Shown here: positions 1 to 11,500 of the stretch, piece after piece
Layout: each line of letters starts with the position of its first letter
Position numbering within the stretch: position 1 is the stretch's first letter
Assembly: GCA_947247005.1 (NCBI GenBank)
Contig: OX365945.1
Coordinates: forward strand, 38,494,551 to 38,558,550
Direction: 5' to 3'
Source of the DNA: Spisula solida
Taxonomy: Eukaryota > Mollusca > Bivalvia > Venerida > Mactridae
DNA length: 64,000 nt
The notes under the pieces: model-generated
The model's database searches: none
The model's input: the letters and a program-made list of their open reading frames with translations, nothing else
What the model was told of the DNA's origin: nothing
Program-made: the position numbers and the translations under genes

Positions 1-69
1 CCAGGGCGAGGGCACCAACGCTCCCGAGGGACTCTGCATATGTTATAAAGCGAAGAAAACATGCGTAAA

Positions 70-217
70 TAGAGGATATTACATGAGTGTCTTTCCATAT
101 TGAATTTATTAAACGAGTTGAACAAAATAATAAAATGAGAGGCTCTGCCGAGCATTTTATCGATTTTTTTCAGCAAGTTTAATAAATTCAATGTGGAAAG
201 TCACAAATGTAATGTTC
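70..217 (+). repeat. Palindromic foldback module, family X copy 1
   Basis: The segment starts TAGAGGATATTACATGAG and folds back on itself: the left arm (about 70-120) contains CCATATTGAATTTATTAAAC and the right arm (about 177-217) contains its imperfect complement, ending in a GTAATGTTC that pairs with the start. The tip is GC-rich (GGCTCTGCC). It is followed at once by a body with its own terminal inverted repeats (220-409). A left-half copy lies at 4750-4857 and a right-half copy with body at 31991-32251. There is no coding potential, so it is a non-autonomous mobile repeat; the class is unknown. Confidence 0.7.
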
Positions 218-219
218 TT

Positions 220-409
220 TTTATCACATGTTAACATTTTCCGACCGAAACATAAAAAAGCTACTTATTTTTAACTATAATAAACGCGCAACTTTGACGA
301 CGTCGCCTATCCTTTGAATGACGTCGCGTGATTGCTTTATTACACTAGTGTATTATCAATAATAAATAATTGCTTTATTACGCTACCGCGACGTCAAACA
401 TGTGATAAA
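220..409 (+). mobile_element. TIR-bounded body of family X composite element
   Basis: The ends are perfect 13-bp inverted repeats: TTTATCACATGTT at 220-232 and AACATGTGATAAA at 397-409. The same body, somewhat diverged, occurs at about 32062-32251, where it interrupts a SINE. The interior carries two GACGTCG motifs. Together with 70-217 it forms one composite element of about 340 bp. There is no open reading frame. Confidence 0.65.
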
Positions 410-700
410 CGCTATTATAGCATACAAAACATCAATTTATGCGTTTGTATTTCAAAACAATGATATTTTGGCGGGAGATTTTGTGACGACGTCGCGAAAA
501 CAAACGTAACGTCATACCAGTTATTGTTATGCACGTCGACTTCCGGTATCGGCAAATACCAAGAAAACATGGATACTGCGGGTTTATTTAAATGTATTAT
601 TTAAATATTATAGAAAACTAATTAGTACTTATTAGTACTTAGAAATAAAATGGGAATAACTGTTCATATGAAGCTGTATAACCTTTATAGTCGCCGGTGC
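410..700. other. No recognisable feature
   Basis: AT-rich sequence with one GACGACGTCGCG motif near 485. I see no gene or repeat here. Confidence 0.5.
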
Positions 701-1381
701 GGCCCTGAAATGAGCATACGTAAAACTGGACGTTAACAGCGCGTGAATCTTTATGTTTACGCATGGTTTTCGTCCCGTTAACGTATGGGCAAAATCACTG
801 TTTTTATGCTATAATGGAGTAAAATACTTGGAACATTTATATGACTTTCGCATAAATAAGTTCTATACATTTCAACAGTTCGCATTTACCTACAATATTC
901 CAGCAACCGAGTTCTTAAAATTCCACCAGCTTATTGCGAATAATACCAGCAACGCACAAAAATATAATGAACATGGAAACATTAACACGCAACAGACCAG
1001 CAACGCTTCTGGAAATAACATCAAAAATACAAAAACCGTGTAAACAATACTATAAGTTTCAAATATCAAATATTGGTGAACAAAATGCTAAATGGAAATA
1101 CGAATTAAATAACAATGATAGTATATGAAAACTTGTTTACAGAAATACTTTCAGCGCAACTATAGATACCAAACTGCGTGATTTCCAGTACAAATACTTA
1201 AAACGCGTAGTTGCTACAAATAAACTTCTATTAAAATGTCATATAGTAGAATCAAGTATGTGTTATTTCTGTAATAGTTATGAAGAAAGTATAGAGCACT
1301 TGTTTTGGTCATGCTCTCACTCGCAGAATATGTGGAATAGGTTATCCCGATACTTAAGGGGAAAATATATTGATATTATGT
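700..1381 (+). pseudogene. LINE (L1/Tx1-like) ORF2 C-terminus, 5' part
   Basis: This is the C-terminal region of a non-LTR retrotransposon ORF2, downstream of the RT. The frame opened at 753 has the motif pattern of the post-RT region (VKYLEHLYD, then a FYTFQQF segment). After a frameshift near 940 the reading continues in another frame and ends in a zf-RVT-type zinc finger, CYFC followed by EHLFWSC (about 1261-1315). A TGA at 1126-1128 breaks the frame. Past about 1381 the open frame is only read-through into the inserted element at 1382-1950; genuine LINE sequence resumes at 1951. The 5' end is truncated. Similar domains lie in the LINE at 19.8-23.9 kb. It is inactive. Confidence 0.8.
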
Positions 1382-1950
1382 TTTATTTAATGCTAACTGA
1401 TGAGATATGGAGTTCTATCAGTGAAATAAAACCTATATCAGTCACTGGTTATCACCTACAATGTGACTGATATAAGCCCCGCCCCCTCACAGGGACTACT
1501 TTAATTTACCAAAATCTCAACACTAAAATGTCTGTAACTTTTTTATTACTGAACGGAAACATGTCATGTGGGGGTTTTTATTCTTAGTAAGACCATTTCC
1601 TACAAGTTGGTGTATGATTTAATGCAAAATTCTAAAAAAAGTCATTTTCACCTATTCACCATAATCCAAGATGGCGGATTTTGAAGTGAAAAATATGAAT
1701 GGAATAACGTATTCATACGTAGCCTAACCACAGTGGTAATTTCCCATAAATAGTACCAGTTTTGACACCATAAAAGCATTAAATAAATAGAATATTTGTT
1801 TGTTTTTATTGAATATGGTTAATATCTCATCTTGTAGTGATAAAATTTTAATATTTTCACTCGCGCTACGCGCTCTTGAAAATATTGAATTTTATCACTA
1901 CACGATGAGATATAAACCATATTCAATCAAAACAAACAAATATCCTCTAT
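1382..1950 (-). mobile_element. Composite palindromic element, copy A
   Basis: In minus orientation it begins with a TAGAGGATATTTG end (complement at 1937-1950), continues as a ~155-bp near-perfect palindrome (about 1795-1950) whose tip is GCGTAGC (1865-1871, minus strand), then a ~410-bp body. It ends in CATTAAATAAA (plus strand TTTATTTAATG near 1382). Nearly identical copies lie in the opposite orientation at 5356-5913 and 36058-36613. It splits a LINE whose two halves flank it, which fixes its boundaries. No protein is encoded. Confidence 0.85.
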
Positions 1951-2450
1951 TGATTATACGATAGTAAGTTTTGGTATTACGAAAAAACATGTACACTATA
2001 ACTTGATTAATTATATTATCATTTTAATGAAGTATTATATTTTTATACGAAACAAAAACTAGGGATATTATGTTTTGAACACTTCTTAAACTACCTTAAA
2101 ACAAGAATAACTATTGAACGGGAAATAGCCTTAAAAAATGACAAAATGGATATTTTTGTTAACAGATACAGAGTTTTATACAATTAGAACCAGAGGTCAC
2201 GGTTGATTTTGTATTGTTTTATTTTTTTAAGTTACTTTTGTTGAAGTATTAACAACCAACTTCGGCAATATTACATATTTTATTCGACAAACAACCATAA
2301 TTGTAAAGTGGGGATAAATTGTATAAGGAAATTATGTATATAATATTATGAGTGTTGTATACAATGCATACATATGACGTTTTATATTCTTGATGTAGCT
2401 ATGTAATCTTTTTGTACAAATATATGTTTAAATTGAATAAAAAAAAAAAG
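1951..2450 (+). pseudogene. LINE (L1/Tx1-like) ORF2 C-terminus, 3' part and tail
   Basis: This continues the LINE interrupted by copy A. A conceptual frame from about 1960 reads VSFGITKKHV, then NLINYIIILMKYYI, the usual closing block of LINE ORF2 proteins (a hydrophobic iN-x-ii-l-x-KyyI segment). Several stops follow. The element ends in an A-run at about 2438-2449 preceded by an AATAAA-like sequence, consistent with a LINE poly(A) tail. Confidence 0.7.
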
Positions 2451-2519
2451 TCATGTCATTATATAATATCAAGATTATATTAAACAATTAAGTTGCACTG
2501 ATTTAAATCAGAACGCATA

Positions 2520-4743
2520 AGTACATTACATTGATTTAGATTAGGACAGATCTTTTCTTAATTTCGAAACCCTTTTCAACGAAGGTGGCGAGATTGCGGA
2601 GCATTTTACAATTGGTTGAAGTTAAAAGTGATATGGTCTTATACATATTCGGTCTCACTCTAAAATAAGGTGTTAAATACTTGTGTCTTAAAGCGTTATA
2701 CAATGAACATTCAAAAAGAAAATGGAACTCATCATCTAGCTTGTCACATACAGAGCAGAGTCTTAGTTCCCTCGGAGTATAATTCCAACGGCCAGTTTCT
2801 ATGTGTTACCTATGAGAAGACAATCTTAGTCTGGTTAATACGACATTAAATTTAAAAGTTGTAAATAAGGTTGGAATTGAAAGCTACAAAATGTTCGATA
2901 AAAATTAGCCCTAGTTGATTCGTTTATTCTAGTATTCCATTATTATACAAATATATCATTAATTCTTTGTTTAAATAAATTTAAAAACGCATTTGTATAC
3001 CCAACACCCTGTGCTAGCCATGCTGCATAAAATCCTAATCTGCTTAATGTATCTTTAACAAGAGATGCCCAATTTGATTTACCCGGTGTTCTTTCGATAT
3101 CCTTCAACATAGTTTTGTACATACAATGAACATACTTTCTTTAATTTTTGTTAACAATTTTTAACCAAAATTTAATAATATAAATAAAACGTGGCGTTTG
3201 ACAGTTAATGCGTCCTAATTCTCCGTATATAAAATCATTTTGCGTATTAACTTTAACGCCTAAAACAGACTAACAAAATAATGTTTGTATTCTTTCAATT
3301 GGGGTTGCTTGTGCAAAACCCCAGACTTCAGAACCATAGAATAAAATCGGTTTCACTAATTTATCAAATAAACTCATTGTGTGTTCGACTGATATATTAA
3401 TAAAACTATAAATATAACGCCGTACTCTAAAAATTGCTTTTTGTGCTTGACCAGCTAAAGTCTTATGGGTTTCACTGAAAGAACCACCTGATGTAAATAT
3501 AATTCCGAGGTAGGTGTACCTACTAACTATTTCTATTGGATGACCGTCGTAGTAAAATGTAAGATTATTTGGTAAACGTCCCCCTTTTCTAAAAATAACA
3601 ATTTTAGTTTTATCCTTATTTACACTTAATTTCCATCTGTTGCAGTAGTTCTGTAAAATATGTAAATTGTGCTGTAGTTCTTCTGCTGTATTCGCAAAGA
3701 TAACAATGTCATCCGCGTACATTAATAAAAATAGTTTCAAAGATTCAATATCAATACCTTTAGCACCGTTCAGAAACAGTTCGTCTTCTAAGTCATTTAA
3801 GTACATCGCAAAAATAAAGGGACTTAAGCTTTCCCCTTGACGTACCCCGAGAAAGCTTTCAAACATTTCACCAGTGCTACCATTTATTAGTTTTACTCTT
3901 GAACGGACATGATTGTACATAGATTTTATTACATTAAATATATTTCCTCGTATACCGAGTTTGTATAATTTATACCAAATATTAGGCCTGACTAAATAAT
4001 CAAATGCTTTTGAATAATCGACAAATACACAAAATAATTGTTTATTTTGGTTAAGTACATGATTAATTAAACCGTGAAGGACAAAAATGTTATCAGATGT
4101 GCCAATTTTGGACCTGAAGCCAGCTTGAGCTTCTATATAAATATAATAAGTTTCTGCCCAAGTTGACAACCTGGTATTAACAATACTAGTAAATAACTTG
4201 CCTATAACACCGAGAAGCGTGATGCCTCGACAATTCTTAACATCAGACAAGCTGCCTTTTTTATGAATTGGTACTATAAAACCCTCCCCCCAGGAGTTCG
4301 GGAAATAGCCAAGTTGCATAATTTTGTTAAAAATGTTAACAAGAAATGGTGCCAAGACGTTTTTTCCATGTACTAGAAATTCATTTAATAAACAGTCTGG
4401 ACCCGCACTCCGCCCCAAGTAGACTGATATACCTTTATTAATATCATCTAGTGTAACGATCTTTTTGATAATAAATGGCCTGACACTTTTTTTATAAATA
4501 CTACGTGCTTGTACCATATTTATTCTATTTTCTTCACAATTATTTTTTCTATAAATATTCAATTTCCTATAAAAATATACTGTTTTCGTTTTACATACAT
4601 TGTCGTATAAACTATTATCATCATTATTTGTTTTAATACTACTTATTCCCGTAAAATTCTTTTTACCGAATAGAGGCTTACAAACAACGTCTATAGATGT
4701 AACAAAATTATTAATACACAACATGCTCCCAATATAATTCCAA
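2520..4743 (-). pseudogene. LINE reverse transcriptase, 5'-truncated
   Basis: This is an RT domain of a non-LTR retrotransposon. Visible RT blocks in order include a block near 4300 (GEGFIVPIHKKG), VDYSKAFD (motif A), GVRQGESLSPFIFA (motif B) and MYADDIVIF (catalytic YADD, motif C), then a thumb region. The long open frame stops at 3270. The protein resumes in another frame toward 3200 (YGELGR) and ends in a cysteine/histidine block near 2700-2770 (LCVCDKLDDEFHFLFEC). The upstream endonuclease is missing. The first ~37 codons of the long open frame (4743-4853) are not LINE: they are encoded by a family X palindrome half. The frame breaks make it inactive. The clade is not certain. Confidence 0.85.
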
Positions 4744-4749
4744 TATAAA

Positions 4750-4857
4750 TAGAGGATATTACATGAGTGTCTTTCCATATTGAATTTATTAAACGAGTTG
4801 AATAAAATAATAAAATGCGAGGCTCTGTCGAGCATTTTATCGATTTTTTTCAACGAG
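4750..4857 (+). repeat. Family X palindrome, left half
   Basis: It starts TAGAGGATATTACATGAG and matches 70-180 closely, through the GAGGCTCTGTCGAGC tip to TTTTTTCAACGAG. The right arm and the TIR body are absent. It abuts the truncated 5' end of the minus-strand LINE and supplies a false N-terminus to its open frame. Confidence 0.75.
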
Positions 4858-4917
4858 TGGGTTATATTTTTAGTGGGTTATTAAACAGTTCAAACTAGAA
4901 GGATTTTAACTAGTCCA

Positions 4918-6750
4918 GGAGCCAGATTTCAAAAATGCCTTAAATGGATTTTCATTTACCCCATCTGGTAGAAAAAGTCTGTTGATATTTTCGAATAATA
5001 TAGACATTCAGGCTTTGAAAAAAGGTGGATGCCAGATCTGAAAGTGGTGCAGATTTTTTTAACGGGGGCAACAACTCTTGCTTCTGAACAAATTTACGAA
5101 AACACCCGATGTCCTAAGTTCTGGTGTTAATTTTTTGTTTATATATGTATTGCAACATAATAACATGGATATTGTTCATTTGATAATGTGCTTCAAAAAG
5201 ACATACAACATGGACCAGTTTGAGGTCAAGGTCAATTCAAGGTCAAAGTCAGAAAAAAGCTAAAAATGAATATTTGCTCTCTATCTTCCTTAGTATAGCA
5301 TGTGTTTTGAATTGAATTAGGTTATAAAAATGATAGTTGTGTTTGATAGTATATATAGAGGATATTTGTTTGTTTTGATTGAATATGGTTTATATCTCAT
5401 CGTGTAGTGATAAAATTCAATATTTTCAAGAGCGCGTAGCGCGAGTGAAAATATTAAAATTTTATCACTACAAGATGAGATATTAACCATATTCAATCAA
5501 AACAAACAAATATTCTATTTATTTAATGCTTTTATGGTGTCAAAACTGGTACTATGTATGCCAAATTACCACTGTGGTTAGGCTACGTATGAATATGTTA
5601 TTCCATTCATATTTTTCACTTCAAAATCCGCCATCTTAGATTATGGAGAATAGGTGAAAACGACTTTTTTGAGAATTTTGCATTAAATCATACACTTACT
5701 TGTAGGAAATGGTCTAACTAAGAATAAAAACCCCCACATGACATGTTTCCGTTCAGTAATAAAAAAGTTACAGACATTTTAGTGTTGAGATTTTGATAAA
5801 TTAAAGTAGTCCCTGTGAGGGGGCGGAGCTTATATCAGTCACATTGTAGGTGATAACCAGTGACTGATATAGGTTTTATTTCACTGATAGAACTCCATAT
5901 CTCATTAAATAAATTCTCTCATTATAAGCGATTTATTTGATTAAATGTATAAAAAATTGTCATAACAGCCATTTGATGCATTTGCATGTTGGCCGAGATG
6001 GCATTTTTACGAAGGCCCCTATCATTCTATGATCTAATGTGATTTGTTTATTTAAGTATGTAGTGTCTCATATTTACATGGATATTATTCATATGATTAT
6101 AAAGATCAATTGGGCATGCACCTAAAAAAAATTTGAGGTCAATGTCACGGTCATTTCAAGGTCAAAGTGAATAAAATAGCTGAAAAAAGTAAAAATGATA
6201 TTTCCTCTCAAATGTTCTTAATATGGCTAATTTTTAATTAAATTTGGTTATGAAAATGATAGTTGTGTTGGTTAGTTCATATTCCCTCATGATAAGCCAT
6301 TTGTTTAATTAAAAATGTATCATTTTTTTAATTAAACAGCCATTTTATGCTTGGCGAGATGGCATTTGTACGAAAACCCCATGGCATAATATGATCTGAC
6401 GTGATTAGTTTGTTAACGCATGAAGTGTCTCCTATTTGCATGGATATTATTAATTTGATCATATACACCAAATGGACATACACATAAAACTAATTGAATG
6501 TCAAGGTCATTTCAAGGTCAATGTGAAAATGATAGCTAAAAAGTAAAACTAGATACATTGTATTTCCTCTCTGCTTTGCTTATTCTCTCGTATGTTTTGA
6601 ATTCAACTTTGGTTATGAAAGTCATAGATGTAGTGGTGAGCACATATTTTCTCATTATAAGTGATTGGTTTAATAAAAAATACTAATAATTGGTAAAACT
6701 GCCATTTTACGCAAATGCATGATGGCCGAGATGGGATTCTTAAATTGCTA
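4918..6750 (+). repeat. Array of ~355-bp AGGTCA-rich units, forward arm
   Basis: After a ~160-bp leader (4918-5080), diverged units follow. Each contains a TGGATATTNTTNATTTGAT block (about 5166, 6078 and 6440), a cluster of AGGTCA hexamers, a TTGAATTnAATTnGGTTATnAAA block and a GCCGAGATGGCAT-type block. Correcting for the 558-bp insertion at 5356-5913, the period is about 350-360 bp. Leader and first unit recur in inverse orientation at 10430-9960 with very high identity over about 10100-10330. The open frame at 5078-5263 is conserved in the inverse copy only because the DNA is; I do not call it a gene. Confidence 0.75.
5356..5913 (+). mobile_element. Composite palindromic element, copy B
   Basis: It starts TAGAGGATATTTG; the palindrome spans about 5356-5517 with tip GCGTAGC at 5434-5440; the body follows and ends CATTAAATAAA. 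It lacks the ~8 bp (CAGTTAGC) present just inside the right end of copies A and C. It interrupts a unit of the AGGTCA array, whose other units give the uninterrupted sequence around the target. Confidence 0.85.
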
Positions 6751-7130
6751 GCTGCCATCAATAATACTAGTATTCAGATATGAGTTTAATAACTTTAATT
6801 TCTTTCAGAATTATTGAATATTTAAACATATGAACATTGTTAACTCAATGTCTTTCTCTAAGTGGAATAAAAAGCTGACCACTTCGAGGTCAATGACATT
6901 TTAACTAACTAATCAAAGTCTGTCGATCTACGTGTCGGTTTGTCGGTAGATCACACGGTCTTCAAGGAATACCCTACCAATGCTTAGTACTAGAATCCCC
7001 ACTCTTGACACTCAGGTTTTTCTTGAACTAGGATCTTCAAATTTTATAAAAAGTGTGGTCACCGTCAGTAGTTGAATTCCATTGATTATGAGGTCAAGGG
7101 GTCAAAGTAATGGTGTCTGTACCAGGAATT
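6751..7130. other. Spacer between array and satellite
   Basis: It contains scattered GAGGTCAA motifs and a short CTACGTGTCGGTTTGTCGG segment. I see no gene. Confidence 0.4.
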
Positions 7131-9010
7131 AGGAATGGCTGTGCCAAGAAATATTAGTCACCCTATTGGGACTGAGGTGGATGTACTCTGTTGTGACGAG
7201 AAGCCCTTAAGGCCTGGAATGGATTTGTCGGTTCTAGATGGTGGTGTGTATCCGATGGGGCTGACTATAATCGATGGTAGTGAGCATCTCATAGGGTATG
7301 GAATATCTCAATTTAGTGGCGATAAGTTACCCTTAGGATCTATTATATTTGGCTGTACTGGTTGGTGAGCCTTGGTTGCAGTAGTGAACCCCCATTAGGA
7401 CATGGGATAGTTCTACCCAGGTATTGTGAAAACCATCATAGGACATAAGTGCCTGTACTTTGCAGTGATGCATCTCCGCAAATACCAGATATTACGGTAC
7501 TAATTGGTGGTGAGTATCCCATTTGACATTCCATAGCTGAACAAAGTGGTGGAACGTAAAATTCAGAATGACTGTACCAGTGATAGGTAGGTACCCTTAC
7601 TTTCAAGTAAAGTTTTCATTGTTAAAGGAGGTCGTAGTAATTTGATAACGTACATGTTGACACCCTGTATATACCAGGCTATGTTTACGTTTACACAGTA
7701 TCAAACCATATTAGGCTCTAGGCCTGGCGATGAAAGGCAATACCAGTCCATTTTTAGTACCCGACATGACTTTGGATATCTGTACTTGAAAATTGTGAGT
7801 ACCAAACATGACATGTAATTGACTCTACTCCGAGTTGGGAACCACCCCTTACGGCCTGGTTGTGGTATTTATAGCGCATGGCCTTGAGTATCTGTACCTT
7901 GTGGTACAGTATAATGGTCTGGGATGGCTGAACTTGATAGTGATAAGTATCGCGTAAGACCAGGGATGGCATAATTATGTGGTATATGTGCCCCACTTAC
8001 GATGTTAGATGGCTTTTAGAATATTATGTCTTTGTGAATGCCCCATAAAGCCTGAGATGCTTATACTCAGCTTTACTGGGATGACTATATTCCGTTGCAT
8101 CGAATAATCATAGTGTCTTGGACATCGTTTATACATTGCAGTGGTTAGTAGTGGTTAGGAACCGGGTTGTACGAGTAATCCCAAAGGACCTGGATGGTAT
8201 GTACTTGGTTGTGATGAGTAAGACAAAATCGTGGTGTTGTATTCACAGGTAGTGCGAGCATTGTAGTATATATGACTGCTCAGCGTGGCAGTGAGTTCAT
8301 CATAGGGCCATGGTTGGCTGTACTCTATGATGTTGCTTACCAAACATGGACTGAGATGCAATCACTGCAAAATTAATGTTATATGTGGTGTGTATCCGTT
8401 GAGCATGTGATAGCTGCATTCAGTGATGGTTAAGTGTCCGGCATGAGATGACTGAATTATATGGTGGTGAGTACCTTATGGCTGTACTCTGTTGTGTTTA
8501 ATGAGTATCTTATTTCTCTTCGGTGCCTTTACATTACAGTGATATGTTGTATTTTACATATAGGGTATAGCTGTATTCTAAGGTGTTACTGAATACATTA
8601 CAGTCTGTGAATATTATATTCTCATGTGGTAAATACCTTCTTTGGTATAGGATACATATAGCAGTGATGTGTACCCACATAGGGCTTCTGATACATGTAC
8701 CTTGTAATGATGTATATCACATAGAACCTGTGATGCCTGTACGTTGCAGTGATGCGTACAGCATAGTGTCGTTGATGCCTGTACCCAGCAGTGATGTGTA
8801 CCACATATGCACTGGGATGTCGGTACCTGGCAGAGAATTGTAACGCACAGATGTACTTGACATTGACGTTAACCTCATTAGGCATATGACTTACATACTC
8901 ACCAGTGATACCCTGTATGGCATGGGTGGCTGAATTATGTTGTAGTGAGTACCACATAATGTCTGATATTTCTGCACATTGCAACGATGAATATACCATA
9001 GCGCAAAGGA
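7130..9010 (+). repeat. Degenerate ~42-bp tandem satellite, array 1
   Basis: A loosely conserved unit of the type GTGATGTGTACCNCATANGG plus a TGGGATGNCTGTAC half repeats through the interval. At 8666, 8709, 8751 and 8793 the GATGT-GTA block recurs at 42-43 bp. Spacing is less regular (37-48 bp) in the older left part. Small open frames in the array translate satellite sequence on both strands and are not genes. A related array lies at 60900-61650. Confidence 0.8.
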
Positions 9011-9539
9011 ATTGCTGTTTTATGTGGAGTACGCCACGGGGTCTATGTGAATGTTTCTAATAGCAACCCTTTTTTAGAGAGCTACGAATAGTAGATGATG
9101 ATGGGTTTCTCAAGGGACTAGGAATCCTATTATTGATACGTGTAGTTTGCATCATCACGTATGAGACCCCTTAAAACAAAATTGCCCCTCTGAGGCAATG
9201 GTGCATATAAATGATCAACGGCTGTTACGAAAACAGACATTTTGTTGTCTTAACATGTATACATAGTTTATACATTCGAGAACTTCGTCAAATGGTCGAT
9301 TAGTCAGGTTAATGTAAAGCCAATTTCATACAAAGTGAGACAAATCAAAATTGCACATACAATAAATGTACTGTTGACCTTAGATGACCAATGTCAATGC
9401 CAATACTTTAAGGGACTATTCTACATATAATATAGTCCCTAATACAAATATTTATCATTATAAATACATGTCAATTTTGAATAAAAACTGTTAATTTTAC
9501 GAAGCAGCAATGTCATCCCTGCCAACACCCTGATACATA
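9011..9539. other. No recognisable feature
   Basis: Unique-looking AT-rich sequence between the satellite and the inverse AGGTCA array. I see no gene. Confidence 0.4.
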
Positions 9540-10430
9540 ACAATAGTTTTTCATAACATTTCTATTAAATAACTTATAATAAGAGGAGGATATGTTCTAA
9601 CCAAATATATTTATCATTTTAATAACCACTCAAAATTCAAAACATATGTCAGAATAATAAAAAATATAGAAACAATATCATTTTTAGCTATTTTCTCACA
9701 TTGACCTTGAATTGACCTTGATCCTGACCTCAAATTGGTCTTAAGTGTATGTCTATGCGATGTATATTACCAAATTAATAATATCCATACAAATATGAGA
9801 CACTGGATACGAAAACAAGCTAATCATATTAGAAAATAATATTCCAGGGATTTTAGTACGAATGTCATCTTGGCAAGTATAAAATGGGTGATTTTTTCTC
9901 AAAAATGATACATTTTTAATTAAACAAATAGCTTATCATGAGAGAATATGTACTAACCAACACAACTATCATTTTCATAACCAAATTTAATTAAAAATAT
10001 ATGCTATATTAAGAAAAATTGAGATGAAATATCATGTTTTACTTTTTTCAGCTATTTTGTCACTTTGACCTTAAAATGACCTTGACCTTGACCTCAAATT
10101 TGTCTGTAGTGACCTTGACCTTGACCTCAAACTGGTCCATGTTGTATGTCTTTTTGAAGCACATTATCAAATGAACAATATCCATGTTATTATGTTGCAA
10201 TACATATATAAACAAAAAGTTAACACCAGAACTTAGGACATCGGGTGTTTTCGTAAATTTGTTCAGAAGCAAAAGTTGTTGCCCCTGTTAAAAAAATCTG
10301 CACCACTTTCAGATCTGGCATCCACCTTTTTCCAAAGCCTGAATGTCTATATTATTCAAAAATACCAACATACTTTTTCTACTAGATGGGGTAAATGAAA
10401 TTTGAAATTCTGGTCACCAGCTCCTAGACT
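9540..10430 (-). repeat. Array of ~355-bp AGGTCA-rich units, inverse arm
   Basis: This is the reverse complement of the leader and units at 4918-6750. From 10430 down it holds the leader, a first unit with tandem TGAGGTCAAGGTCAAGGTCA (near 10136-10085) and a second unit (near 9735-9690). Together with the forward arm it forms a ~5.5-kb imperfect inverted repeat around the 42-bp satellite. Confidence 0.8.
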
Positions 10431-11500
10431 AAACACAAAAAGTAGATCTCCCACGAATGGCCATACCTCCTGAAACGAGAGTTTTGAAAGTTTAAAAGTG
10501 CCAAGTTTATATGTGATGGTCCGGGTTGATGACAGCACCCGGACAGGGCCTTGACGCTGTCGTATATGGTCATCCTTTGATGGTACAGGGTCATCCATAT
10601 CTATGCGTTGATGCTCTATGTGCTTCTTTGTCAGGCTGGTAACGAACTTCTGGTCACGGAACATCAGGTATTATGACAACAGAAATATGGTTGGTCCCGG
10701 ACCCTTCACAGTTATAACACAGTTGTGCCCTGGTCACAATGTCAAGGGCAGATATCTCCAATTGCCACGGATTCGATCCGGCAATGTCAGTTTTTCCAGA
10801 GTCTTAAAATACTTACAATAAGTCCTAGTCCTTCCTTACCCGTACTTTATCCGTACCAATCTGTATTTATCAGTAGTAACCCGTTTTCAACCCTGCTTAT
10901 ACCGTACTACTGTACAAAACCTGCGAAAGTACAGATGCCACTTGCTGGTACGGTAAAATACGGACAGTCAACGGATCTCATTGTTCTACGGACAAGACAG
11001 TGGATCAATACGGACAACAAAGGAAATCTTGCAGAGCGCTTTGCTGGGCACAGAGAGTAATGTTATGCCACGCCAGTTTGAGCATTCTGTCTTGTCGCCT
11101 TTCTTTGGTATGTTGACTATAAGGCCTTTGCACCAGTCTTCGGGGAGTTTTTATGGTCCAAATCTAGGTGAATGGTGTATATACTGAGCAGAACTTCTAA
11201 CCGAACACTATTTAAACTTGAATATTATCGTAACATGTTTACTTACCGACTTCAAATTTTGCAGTCTTAGAATTATAGATTATTATAATAAAGACTTCAT
11301 TTAAAGAGGCAACACAGTTGGGTAAACCAAGTCTTCCCTGTGAGCCTCATTCATATAACATTGACATAGTATGTGTACAAAGGCAAAGTAATATTAATAT
11401 ATACATATTTACACAGCTGAAAGAAAGTCAAAAATGAAATGTTATGAATTGTTATTAAGCAGACTATATAACCTGCTATATAACACATTTAATGGTTGCA
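10431..11500. other. No gene recognised
   Basis: There are several short open frames on both strands (for example 10356-10664 minus, partly in the array leader) but none shows a known domain. An AATAAAGAC segment at 11289 could be a repeat 3' end. I support no feature here. Confidence 0.35.

Noticed and set aside
4743..4853. N-terminal ~37 codons of the LINE RT open frame
   Set aside because: Encoded by the family X palindrome half, so not part of the LINE protein.
5078..5263. Open frame conserved in inverse copy at 10060-10272
   Set aside because: The DNA repeat is conserved on both strands and the C-terminus diverges with the AGGTCA motifs; no domain, no coding-type substitution visible.
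7135..7368. 77-codon open frame and others through 9 kb
   Set aside because: They lie wholly in the degenerate 42-bp satellite and have no similarity to known proteins.
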